From Mesorhizobium sp. B2-8-5 (lineage in GTDB: Bacteria > Pseudomonadota > Alphaproteobacteria > Rhizobiales > Rhizobiaceae), in the NCBI RefSeq assembly GCF_006440675.2, contig NZ_CP083951.1:5737501-5801500 (forward strand): a DNA stretch of 64,000 nt, given 5' to 3'. Positions within the stretch are counted from its first letter, which is position 1. Every line of letters begins with the position of its first letter. Below, one piece after another: positions 43,901-50,577 of the stretch. The notes beneath the pieces are model-generated. The model saw only the letters and a list, made by a program, of their open reading frames with translations, was not told the origin of the DNA and did no database searches. A program made the position numbers and the translations under genes.

Positions 43901-44153
43901 GCTGCCGCTGATGTTCGCGACCGGCGCCGGTGCGGCCAGCCGTCAGTCGATCGGCACCACCGTCTTCGGCGGCATGGTGGCGGCGACGATCCTGTCGCTG
44001 GTCTTCGTGCCGGTCTTCTACGCGGTGATCGAGCAGCTGCGCGAACGCGGCGAAAAGGAACCGGACAAGGGCCACCATGACGCCCCTCGGCCAGAAGAAA
44101 TTGAACCGACCGCCGAGCCGGCGCTTCAGCCGCTGGCCCAGGCGGCTGAATAG
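40956..44153 (+). CDS. RND multidrug efflux permease (HAE-1, AcrB/MexB-like)
   Basis: A 1065-residue trimeric inner-membrane pump subunit. It starts NFFIHRPIFASAIAIIMVLAG; the proton-relay Asp pair lies in GLVVDDAIVVVENV and the relay Lys in GLAAKNAILIVEFARRR. Two large periplasmic loops and 12 membrane helices, with the central LPVEDQGYFFVVIQLPDGAS, are typical. The length is normal (AcrB has 1049). The gene precedes its adaptor, the reverse of the common acrAB order, and no TolC-type outer-membrane gene follows, so it must share one encoded elsewhere. A 15-base direct repeat spans its stop codon. Confidence 0.97.
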   Translation: MVNFFIHRPIFASAIAIIMVLAGAIAYFLLPVSQFPDITPPQVVVSAHYPGASAQVVADTVTTPLEQQINGVQGMTYMSSTSSNDGSSTITITFDVGYPLSTAAVDVQNRVSQAASSLPAIVNQGGVTIKKQNPNFVLIVDLTSPDGSVDPVALSNLAYLQVVDPLKRLPGVGDVQIFGERRYSMRVWLDPDKLANLGITAVDVQNAIAEQNVQVAAGKIGQSPAPAGTAFEMQVNAVGRLSDPKEFGDIVVRANSQNGSLVRLRDVARIELGALQYSSSAFFGKDPTVVLAVYQMPGSNALDLQQRVKDKMQELSQRFPKGVNYAMHYDTTRFVSASMHDVLITLGEALVLVVAVVFVFLQSWRTTIIPTIAIPVSLIATLAIMYMLGFSLNMLSLLGMVLAIGLVVDDAIVVVENVERQLEAGLKPLAATRAAMAEVTGPIIATTAVLMAVFVPVAFIPGVSGRLYNQFALTVAISVGISAFNSLTLSPALSAAFLRHRGETQFVLFRWFNAGFDWLSHAYAHGVRILIKLRWAMLGLFAAGLVATYFVWQKLPSTFLPVEDQGYFFVVIQLPDGASLERTDAVAQKARDILQNTPGVDIVGSISGLNFLTSAAQSNSAVEFAILKPWDQRGPDQSASKLVEQVRGKLLQMPDAFALSFDPPSIPGIGTTGGFEFQVEDLSGRGSAALNDVTQALIAEARKQPELNPQQLFSSFSTSTPQFNYDLDRSKAKLLGLNLPDVFNTLQIYLGSLYVNDFNLFGRTFRVTIQADKDARADATDISRLYVRNASGGMVPLSTLGRLVPIVGPETVPHYNNNASALINGGAAPGFSSGQAVAAMERAAANVLPRDFGYEWTGITYQELKAGSIASVVFGLAIVFVFLILAAQYESWAMPFMVLLAVPLALFGAFVVLLLRGMQIDVYSQIGFVMLIGLAAKNAILIVEFARRRREEGLTIVEAAMEAARLRLRPILMTAFAFILGVLPLMFATGAGAASRQSIGTTVFGGMVAATILSLVFVPVFYAVIEQLRERGEKEPDKGHHDAPRPEEIEPTAEPALQPLAQAAE

Positions 44154-44172
44154 CTCGCCAGGCGGCTGAATA
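44138..44172 (+). repeat. Short tandem direct repeat at the RND stop codon
   Basis: CCAGGCGGCTGAATA occurs at 44138-44152 and 44158-44172, with a 20-base period. The first copy contains the last codons and stop of the pump gene. It looks like a slippage duplication. Confidence 0.75.
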
Positions 44173-44188
44173 AGGATTGGAGAAAAAA

Positions 44189-45337
44189 ATGCGTAGATGG
44201 AAAATCGCTTTGGGGACGGCCGTCGCGCTGGGCGCGATCTCGGTGGCAAGTGTCCACCTGCTCGACATGGGCAATCTCAGCGGAGGCACGGCGGGCGCCG
44301 CGCCAGCGCCGGCAGCCTTCGTCATGCCGGTGCCAGTGGTGAATGTCGTGAAAAGGACGCTGCCGATCTATCTCGACTACGCCGCGCGGGTCGAGTCGAT
44401 CCGCAGCATCACGCTGCAGGCGCGCGTGCCGGGCTATCTGCAGGAGCAGACCGCGGCCGACGGCAGCGACGTCAAGCAGGGCGATATGCTCTACCGCATC
44501 GCGCCCGATGACTATCAGGCCGCGCTGGACCAGGCGAAGGCCCAGGTGCAGCGCGATACCGCGACGCTCGACTATGCAAAATCCAATCTCGGCCGCGGCA
44601 CCGATCTTGCCAAGGCCGGTTACCTCGACAAGGACAGTTTCGACCAGCGCACCAGCAATCTGCGCACGGCGCAAGCCGCCCTTGCCGTCGACCAGGCGGC
44701 GGTGCGGACGGCCGAGCTCAATCTCGGCTATGCCGAGATCAAGGCGCCGTTCCCGGGTCGTATCGGCCGCAACCAGGCCTCGGTCGGCACGCTGGTCAGC
44801 GTCGCCGGAACGGTGCTCAACACGCTGGTGCAGCTCGATCCGATCTATGTGACCTTCAATCCGAGCGAGACCGACCTCGTCCAGATCGAGCAGGCGAAGG
44901 CCAACGGTCCGATCGCCGTCGACGTGCTCCTGCCTGGCGAGACCCAGCCCAGCCAGAAGGGCGAGCTCACCTTCATCGACAACACGATCGACCACTCGAC
45001 CGGCACGATCACGGCGCGCGCCACGATCGGCAACGCCAAGTTCACGCTGCTGCCGGGACAGTATGTGCGGGTGCGGCTGCATGTGAAGGAGCAGCCCAAC
45101 ACGCTGATGGTGCCGCAGGTGGCGCTGGGTTCCAGCCAGCTCGGCAAGTACCTCTATGTCATCGGCAAGGGCAACACCGTCGACCAGAAGCTGGTGTCGC
45201 TTGGGCCTACCGATGGCGACCTGATTTCCGTGACCTCCGGAATCTCCGAGTCCGATCAGGTGATCACGGGCAATCTGCAGAAAATCGGACCCGGAATGCC
45301 GGTCTCTCCCTTGCCGCAACCGAAACCGGCCAGCTGA
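44189..45337 (+). CDS. RND periplasmic adaptor (membrane fusion protein)
   Basis: A 382-residue adaptor with an N-terminal membrane anchor (WKIALGTAVALGAISVASVHL) and no lipobox Cys. The lipoyl halves (SITLQARVPGYLQEQ and IKAPFPGRIGRNQASVG), a coiled-coil hairpin between about 110 and 165, and the beta-barrel domain (DPIYVTFNPSE; LLPGQYVRVRL) are in the usual order. ATG 44189 has GGAG six bases before. It connects the pump to an outer-membrane channel and is followed by a strong terminator. Confidence 0.95.
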   Translation: MRRWKIALGTAVALGAISVASVHLLDMGNLSGGTAGAAPAPAAFVMPVPVVNVVKRTLPIYLDYAARVESIRSITLQARVPGYLQEQTAADGSDVKQGDMLYRIAPDDYQAALDQAKAQVQRDTATLDYAKSNLGRGTDLAKAGYLDKDSFDQRTSNLRTAQAALAVDQAAVRTAELNLGYAEIKAPFPGRIGRNQASVGTLVSVAGTVLNTLVQLDPIYVTFNPSETDLVQIEQAKANGPIAVDVLLPGETQPSQKGELTFIDNTIDHSTGTITARATIGNAKFTLLPGQYVRVRLHVKEQPNTLMVPQVALGSSQLGKYLYVIGKGNTVDQKLVSLGPTDGDLISVTSGISESDQVITGNLQKIGPGMPVSPLPQPKPAS

Positions 45338-45361
45338 TAACCCCCATCAGTTTCCGGTCCG

Positions 45362-45399
45362 ACGGCGCCCTCGACACCCACGTCGAGGGCGCCGTTTTT
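45362..45399 (+). terminator. Intrinsic terminator of the RND operon
   Basis: ACGGCGCCCTCGAC (45362-45375) pairs perfectly with GTCGAGGGCGCCGT (45382-45395); a run of Ts follows. It marks the end of the efflux operon. Confidence 0.88.
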
Positions 45400-45453
45400 G
45401 CTATGAGGGTTCAGGCGGCTCCCGACGCTGGCTCCGTGCGCGGCTTAGTGGAA

Positions 45454-46347
45454 TTACTTGCCAAGCAGCGCGACCAATCCGGTAATATCCGCGCGTTCCG
45501 CCTTCGCCGGCAGCATGAAGGCGCAATAAGGCTGGCCGAGACGAACCGAGACGGACGACAGGGCGATCAATCGGCCCGCCTCAAGATCGGCATTCGCCAT
45601 CACCCTTTGTCCCAGGGCTACCCCCAACCCCAGCCGCGCCGCGCCGATCGCCAGGCTGGACAGGCCGACGCGGCGGCCATGCGAAGGGTCCGGCGCGCGG
45701 CTGCCGCCGGCGGCGGCGAACCAGTCCGCCCAGCTCGGGTGCGAGGCATAGTTCGGCCCCCAATTGGTGTGGATGAAGTGGCTCTCATGCACGTCCGCCA
45801 AGCTGGCGGCGCCATTGCCGTGACGCTGCCAGAAATCGGGCGCGGCGACCGGCAGCACCTCGTCATGAACGAGCCGCACCATCTTCAACGCCGGATAGTG
45901 GTAGTCGCCATAGGAGATGCGCAGGTCGATATTCTGGCGCACCACGTCGACGGGATCGTCCTCGACCCGCACATCGATCGCCATCCGCGGAAAACCGTCG
46001 AGCAGCACGCCAAGCCTCGGCGCCAGCCACAGCTCGGCAAGCGAGAACGGCACGCTCACCACGAGGCGCGTGCGCAAGCCGCCTTCCAGCATGCGCCGGC
46101 CGACCGCCGCGATCTCGCCCAGTGCGTGCGCCGTCTGCGGATAGATAGCGTGGCCGGCATCGGTCAGCGCGATGCGATTGCCGTTGCGCATGAAGAGCTG
46201 CTTGCCGAACCAGTCTTCCAGGTTGCGGATCTGCTGGCTGACCGCGGCCGACGACACACCGAGCTCGCTTGCGGCGAGCGTGAAGCTGCCGGCGCGCGCA
46301 GCGACCTCGAAAGTCCTCATCGCGTTCAATGGCGGAAGCTTGTCCAC
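45454..46347 (-). CDS. LysR regulator, GcvA-like (second)
   Basis: A 297-residue LysR protein with HTH LNAMRTFEVAARAGSFTLAA, LGVSSAAVSQQIRNLEDWFG, and the GcvA-type effector domain (SVPFSLAELWLAPRLG; DLRISYGDYHYP). The start is GTG 46347 behind GAGGGAAAC. It is divergent from the 2OG oxygenase gene (98 bases apart) and probably controls it. Confidence 0.9.
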   Translation of the reverse strand: MDKLPPLNAMRTFEVAARAGSFTLAASELGVSSAAVSQQIRNLEDWFGKQLFMRNGNRIALTDAGHAIYPQTAHALGEIAAVGRRMLEGGLRTRLVVSVPFSLAELWLAPRLGVLLDGFPRMAIDVRVEDDPVDVVRQNIDLRISYGDYHYPALKMVRLVHDEVLPVAAPDFWQRHGNGAASLADVHESHFIHTNWGPNYASHPSWADWFAAAGGSRAPDPSHGRRVGLSSLAIGAARLGLGVALGQRVMANADLEAGRLIALSSVSVRLGQPYCAFMLPAKAERADITGLVALLGK

Positions 46348-46445
46348 GTTTCCCTCGAAAGTTTTTCTTGGGAGAGCCTAACAATTTTCCGCGTTGCGGC
46401 AAAGATTTCCTTGCCGTGTAGTGACCTCGGATTTCGGAGGACGCT

Positions 46446-47237
46446 ATGATCGAAAACATTCTCGACCTGGACCGCTACCCGCTCGACCGCGAGGGCAGTG
46501 CCGAATGGCAGCGGCTGGTGGACGAGTCCAAGGCCGCGCTGGCGGCAAACGGCATGTTCAATCTGGAAGGGTTCCTGCGCCCGGGCATTGCCGAAAAGGC
46601 GGTCGCCGAGATCCGGCCGGTAATGGACACGCGCTCGCATGTCCACAGGCGCATGCACAACATCTACTTCAAGCCGTCGATCCCGGAGCTTTCGCCGGAC
46701 CATCCGGCGCTGCGCAAGGTCGAGACGATCAGCCATACGGTCTGCGCCGACCAGATTCCCGGCAGCACCGTGCTTTCAATCTACGAATACGCGCCGCTGG
46801 CGCGGTTCCTGGCGGCGACGATGGACAAGCCGCAATTGCATGTCATGCAGGATCCGCTGGCCCGCGCCAATGTCATGGGCTACCGCGCCGGCGAAGCGCT
46901 CAACTGGCATTTCGACCGCTCGGAATTCACCACGACGTTGTTGCTGCAAGCCCCGGAGGTCGGCGGCGACTTCGAATACCGCACCGACCTGCGCTCGGAC
47001 GACAACCCGAACTATGACGGCGTGGCCAAGCTGCTCGAGGGACGCGATCCCGAAGCCAAGATCCTGCGCATCAATGCCGGCACGCTCAACGTCTTCCGCG
47101 GCAAGAACACCGCGCACCGCGTGACCACCGTTGAAGGCAACCGCGAGCGCATGATCGCGGTGTTTTCCTATTACGAACGTCCTGGCGTCATGTTCACCGA
47201 TGAGGAGCGGATCGGCTTCTACGGGCGAGCGGCTTGA
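46446..47237 (+). CDS. 2OG-Fe(II) oxygenase, HalD/ArpA-like
   Basis: A 263-residue non-haem iron oxygenase. The facial triad appears intact: His and Asp in NWHFDRSEFTTTLLLQ and the distal His in GKNTAHRVT, with ERMIAVFSYYE carrying the 2-oxoglutarate-binding Arg. I recognise the YEYAPLARFLAATM, PLARANVMGYRAGEALNWHF-like and GGDFEYRT pattern of the HalD/BesD/ArpA group, which includes amino-acid hydroxylases and halogenases. The Asp of HxD is present, which predicts hydroxylation; the halogenases replace it. ATG 46446 follows GGAGGACGCT. It may form or process a hydroxylated amino acid; the next operon contains a hydroxyproline-dehydratase-like enzyme. Confidence 0.82.
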   Translation: MIENILDLDRYPLDREGSAEWQRLVDESKAALAANGMFNLEGFLRPGIAEKAVAEIRPVMDTRSHVHRRMHNIYFKPSIPELSPDHPALRKVETISHTVCADQIPGSTVLSIYEYAPLARFLAATMDKPQLHVMQDPLARANVMGYRAGEALNWHFDRSEFTTTLLLQAPEVGGDFEYRTDLRSDDNPNYDGVAKLLEGRDPEAKILRINAGTLNVFRGKNTAHRVTTVEGNRERMIAVFSYYERPGVMFTDEERIGFYGRAA

Positions 47238-47282
47238 GGCTGCCGGTTCAAAACCCGGAATTCACGGAAATCGGCTCTTGTT

Positions 47283-47298
47283 AGATTGTCGACAATCT
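47283..47298. promoter_or_regulatory. Perfect 16-base GntR-type palindrome
   Basis: AGATTGTCGACAATCT is a perfect palindrome 37 bases before the GntR start. The inner TTGTCGACAA fits FCD-type GntR operators, so it is likely the autoregulatory site of the operon. Confidence 0.75.
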
Positions 47299-47334
47299 GC
47301 TTGTCTTGCAGAAGTTCCTCTCGGGAGTCGACAC

Positions 47335-48024
47335 ATGGCAAAGCCGGATTTCAGTCCGATCGCGGATACGACGCGCAGGGCGGAGATCGTCGCCCTGCTG
47401 AGGCGCGCCATCCTGACCGGACAGCTGGAACCGGGGCAAAAGCTTAATGAGCTCAGGATTTCCGAACAGATGCGGGTGAGCCGCGCGCCATTGCGCGAGG
47501 CGATGCGCGAGCTGGTGCAGGAAGGCATCCTGACCAGCATCCCCTATGCCGGAACCTTCGTCATCGAGGTCACCGCCAAGGATATCGTCGACGCCTATTC
47601 CCTGAACCAGGTGCTGGACGAGTTCGCCATCGAGAAGACCTGGCCGCAGCGCGACCAGCGCTTCTTCGACGAGCTCGACCGCCGCCATGAAGCGGTGAAG
47701 CAGGCGACGCGGGCGAAGGACACCACGCGCCAGATCGAGACGGCGCTGCAGCTGCACGGGCTGATCTACGAATGGGCCGACAATTCGGTGCTGCTGGAGA
47801 CCTGGCAGCGCCTGACCAGCCGGCTGCAGATGTATTTCGCCCTGCACCAGCGCGCCCGCAACGAGCCGGTGCCGGCCGAGGATGTGCACGAAACCTATGT
47901 GGCGCTGATGAAGGGCTCGGACATGCGCGCCGCCCAGCGCCATGCGCGCGAGCATATCGGCCTCGATTTCGAAGAGCTTCTTGCCTATGCGCGCGGCCTC
48001 GAAAAGCGCGCATCGAAGAACTGA
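47335..48024 (+). CDS. GntR-family regulator (FCD domain)
   Basis: A 229-residue regulator with a winged HTH (AEIVALLRRAILTGQLEPGQ, RISEQMRVSRAPLREAMREL) and an FCD effector domain with the ligands DAYSLNQVLDEFAIEK, LHGLIYEWADN and the C-terminal HAREHIGLDFEE. ATG 47335 lies seven bases after GGGAG. It is the first gene of an operon with two enolase-superfamily enzymes and sits beside a perfect palindrome, pointing to autorepression relieved by a substrate such as a sugar acid or hydroxyamino acid. Confidence 0.9.
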   Translation: MAKPDFSPIADTTRRAEIVALLRRAILTGQLEPGQKLNELRISEQMRVSRAPLREAMRELVQEGILTSIPYAGTFVIEVTAKDIVDAYSLNQVLDEFAIEKTWPQRDQRFFDELDRRHEAVKQATRAKDTTRQIETALQLHGLIYEWADNSVLLETWQRLTSRLQMYFALHQRARNEPVPAEDVHETYVALMKGSDMRAAQRHAREHIGLDFEELLAYARGLEKRASKN

Positions 48025-48050
48025 CAGACGTACGGACAACGGACACGAAC

Positions 48051-49154
48051 ATGAAGATCAAGAGCATCAAGGCCTATCATGTCGTCCAGCCCTTCGTGGA
48101 CGGACCTTACCGCATGTCCAAGGGGCGCGTTGCCGACTGCTTCGACGCGGTGATCGTCGCCATCACGTCCGACAGCGGCGTGACCGGATGGGGCGAGATG
48201 GCGCCGCTCGGCAATTTCTATTCGGCCGCGTTTCCGGCGGGAACACGCGCGGGCGTGCCGGAGATCGCGCCGCATCTCATCGGCCAGGATCCGCGCGGGC
48301 TGGCCGGCATCGGCCGGCTGATGGACACGGTGTTCAAGGGCCATCCCTACATCAAGTCGGCGCTCGACATGGCGTGCTGGGATCTCGCCGCTCGCGCGGC
48401 CGACGTGCCTCTGGTGACGATGCTCGGCGGGCGCGAGAGCGACATGGCGGAGACCTACCGGGTCGTCACCCACGGCACGCTCGACCAGATGTCGGCGCTG
48501 GCCAAGCGGATCATCGCCGAAGGGTGCCGGCGCCTGCAGGTCAAGGTCGGCGGCAATGTGCATGACGACATCGAGCGGGTCACGGCGGTGGCCGCCGCCG
48601 TGACGAAGGGCACGGTGATCTTCTGCGACGCCAATGCCGGCTGGACGCCTTACCAGGCGCGGCAGTTCGCCGACGCCACGCGAGGCATCGACTACACGTT
48701 CGAGCAGCCCTGCACGACCATCGAGGAGAACATGTCGGTGCGCCGCATGCTCGACAAGCCGATGGTGCTGGACGAATCCGTCACTTCGCTGGGCGAAATG
48801 CTGGAGATCCACCGCAGGGGTGCCGCCGACGGTTTGACGCTGAAGATTTCGCGCTTGGGCGGGGTGACGCAGACAAGGCTGATCCGCGACGTTGCCGTCG
48901 ATCTCGGCTTCATGATCACGGTCGAGGATACGGGCGGCGCCGAGATCGACACCGCGGCCATGGCGCATCTGTCGCTGTCGACGCCGCAAGAGCGCCGGCT
49001 GCATGCGATCGCTTTCCACGAATGGGTGACGGTGCGCACCGCCAGGAATGCTCCGCCGGTGACCGGCAGCCATATGGGCATTCCCGACGGCGCCGGCCTC
49101 GGCATCGACGTCGACCCGGGCCTGCTCGGCGAACCCTTCTTCGAGATCGGCTGA
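48051..49154 (+). CDS. Enolase-superfamily enzyme, HpbD/cis-3-hydroxyproline dehydratase-like
   Basis: A 367-residue enzyme of the muconate-lactonising subgroup. The capping domain covers residues 1-120; the barrel has RLQVKVGG (catalytic Lys), FCDANAGW (first metal Asp), TFEQPC (Glu), MVLDESVTS (Asp-Glu), and LTLKISRLGG (second Lys). The KVGG and EQPCTTIEE pattern recalls hydroxyproline-betaine epimerase (HpbD) and cis-3-hydroxy-L-proline dehydratase. The reaction would start by removing an alpha proton from an amino-acid substrate; the exact product is not settled. It is 27 bases after GntR and one base from the next enzyme. Confidence 0.85.
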   Translation: MKIKSIKAYHVVQPFVDGPYRMSKGRVADCFDAVIVAITSDSGVTGWGEMAPLGNFYSAAFPAGTRAGVPEIAPHLIGQDPRGLAGIGRLMDTVFKGHPYIKSALDMACWDLAARAADVPLVTMLGGRESDMAETYRVVTHGTLDQMSALAKRIIAEGCRRLQVKVGGNVHDDIERVTAVAAAVTKGTVIFCDANAGWTPYQARQFADATRGIDYTFEQPCTTIEENMSVRRMLDKPMVLDESVTSLGEMLEIHRRGAADGLTLKISRLGGVTQTRLIRDVAVDLGFMITVEDTGGAEIDTAAMAHLSLSTPQERRLHAIAFHEWVTVRTARNAPPVTGSHMGIPDGAGLGIDVDPGLLGEPFFEIG

Positions 49155-49155
49155 A

Positions 49156-50340
49156 ATGAAGATCAGGCGCGTCAAGGCAACACCGATCAATTACAGGCTG
49201 GAGGCCCCTTATGTCTGGGTTTTTGGCGAGCTCGACGGTTTCTCGCCGACCATCGTCGAGGTCGAGACCGAGGACGGACTTGTCGGCATCGGCGAGGCGC
49301 CGACGCCAGGCGCGGCCGCCGTCATCAATGACGTGCTGGCGCCGAGGCTTGCCGGGCGCGACGCCTTCGACATCGCCGGAGCGGAGGAAGTCTGCCTGCC
49401 CTTCTGGAGCGGCGTGCAATCGACCAACGACCGCATCCGCATCATGGCCTTCGGCGCCATCGAGATGGCGCTGTGGGACCTGCGCGGCAAGGCCTGGAAG
49501 CAGCCGCTCTATCAGTTGCTCGGCGGTGCGATGCGCAAGGACATTCCCTTCACCGACTATTTTTCGCTGCGCGGCGATGGAGCCAAGGTGAAAGGCGAGA
49601 AGACGCCGGAAGAAGTCGCCGACTACTGCGTCGAACTCAACGAGCGCCACGGCACGACCTTCTTCGAGGGCAAGTTCTCGACGCACGATCCGAAAGTTTC
49701 GCTGAAGATGGTCGAGCTCATCCGCAAGAAGCTTGGCGACGATGCGATGATCCGCATCGATTCCAACCAGGCCTATTCGCTGGCGACCGCCAGACAGTTG
49801 ACGCGGCCGCTGGAAGAGCTCGGCGTGCGCAACTGGGAGGATCCGGTGGCGACCAACGAGGAGATGCGCGAGCTTCGCCGCCACACCTCGATCCCGTTCT
49901 CGACCCATAACATCGACATTGCCCGCGCCATTGAGCTGAAGGTTCCGGACGCCTTCGTCGGCAACCCGACGGCGCATGGCGGCATAAACCGGATGCTGCG
50001 CTTCGTCGGCGCCTGCGAGCACGCCGGCATCGATTACTGGTGCTACAGCGGCGACACCGGCATCGGCAGCGCCTGCTACCTGCATCTGTGCGCCGCGCTC
50101 GGCTGGATCAGGGAGCCCAACCAGTCGCTGTTTCGCATGCAGCCGATGGACATCATCGAGGAAGGCCCGTTCGCGCCGAAAAACAACGTCGTACGGGTGC
50201 CTGAAGGCCACGGCCTCGGGGTCACGCTGTCGCGGGAACGGCTTGCCGCCTGCCATCGCGACTTCGTCGAAAACGGCCCCTGCAACAAATATCACGACCC
50301 GGAAAAGCCCGGGACCTACCGCAGATTGCCGCTGAATTAG
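49156..50340 (+). CDS. Enolase-superfamily enzyme, mandelate racemase/glucarate dehydratase-like
   Basis: A 394-residue barrel enzyme. After an N-terminal capping domain come GTTFFEGKFSTHDP (Lys), MIRIDSNQAY (Asp), RNWEDPVATN (Glu), and STHNIDIA (His or Asn ligand region), then the C-terminal VPEGHGLGVTLSRE, close to glucarate dehydratase-type C-termini. A role in dehydrating an acid sugar or related substrate is likely. Its start is one base after the stop of the previous gene, so the two are translationally coupled; two different enolase-family dehydratases side by side suggest action on sequential or stereoisomeric substrates. Confidence 0.82.
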   Translation: MKIRRVKATPINYRLEAPYVWVFGELDGFSPTIVEVETEDGLVGIGEAPTPGAAAVINDVLAPRLAGRDAFDIAGAEEVCLPFWSGVQSTNDRIRIMAFGAIEMALWDLRGKAWKQPLYQLLGGAMRKDIPFTDYFSLRGDGAKVKGEKTPEEVADYCVELNERHGTTFFEGKFSTHDPKVSLKMVELIRKKLGDDAMIRIDSNQAYSLATARQLTRPLEELGVRNWEDPVATNEEMRELRRHTSIPFSTHNIDIARAIELKVPDAFVGNPTAHGGINRMLRFVGACEHAGIDYWCYSGDTGIGSACYLHLCAALGWIREPNQSLFRMQPMDIIEEGPFAPKNNVVRVPEGHGLGVTLSRERLAACHRDFVENGPCNKYHDPEKPGTYRRLPLN

Positions 50341-50577
50341 GAGGATGTCGAAAAGTAAACAGGACTTATCGAAAAAAGGGCGGCCACGGGCCGCCTGGCC
50401 GACAGACAATCCATCAAGAAAATCTGACTTTTCCGTCCCAAGGAGCGGATGGACCGGTCGGAACCGCATGCTACTGTATATCGACCGATACCGAGTGCCT
50501 GGACCGGAGAACTCCACGGAACTCGTCTACTGGAATGCACCCGCCAACCATAACAACTGGGGAAAGGGCTTAGACCC
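50341..50577 (+). other. Intergenic region before the first peptide-type binding protein
   Basis: 237 bases. A GGCGGCC/GGCCGCC hairpin (50379-50395) and a TATCG-AC-CGATA dyad (50479-50490) are visible; the dyad may be an operator. A 78-codon open frame (50345-50581) is not supported. Confidence 0.45.

Noticed and set aside
40689..44249. A 1186-codon open frame antisense to the RND pump
   Set aside because: It is the complement of a GC-rich, well-conserved pump gene; its translation is low-complexity (rich in H, R, D, Q) with no family motif.
46446..47237. Radical halogenase function for the HalD/ArpA-like protein
   Set aside because: The HxD aspartate is kept; halogenases of this group replace it, so hydroxylation is more likely.
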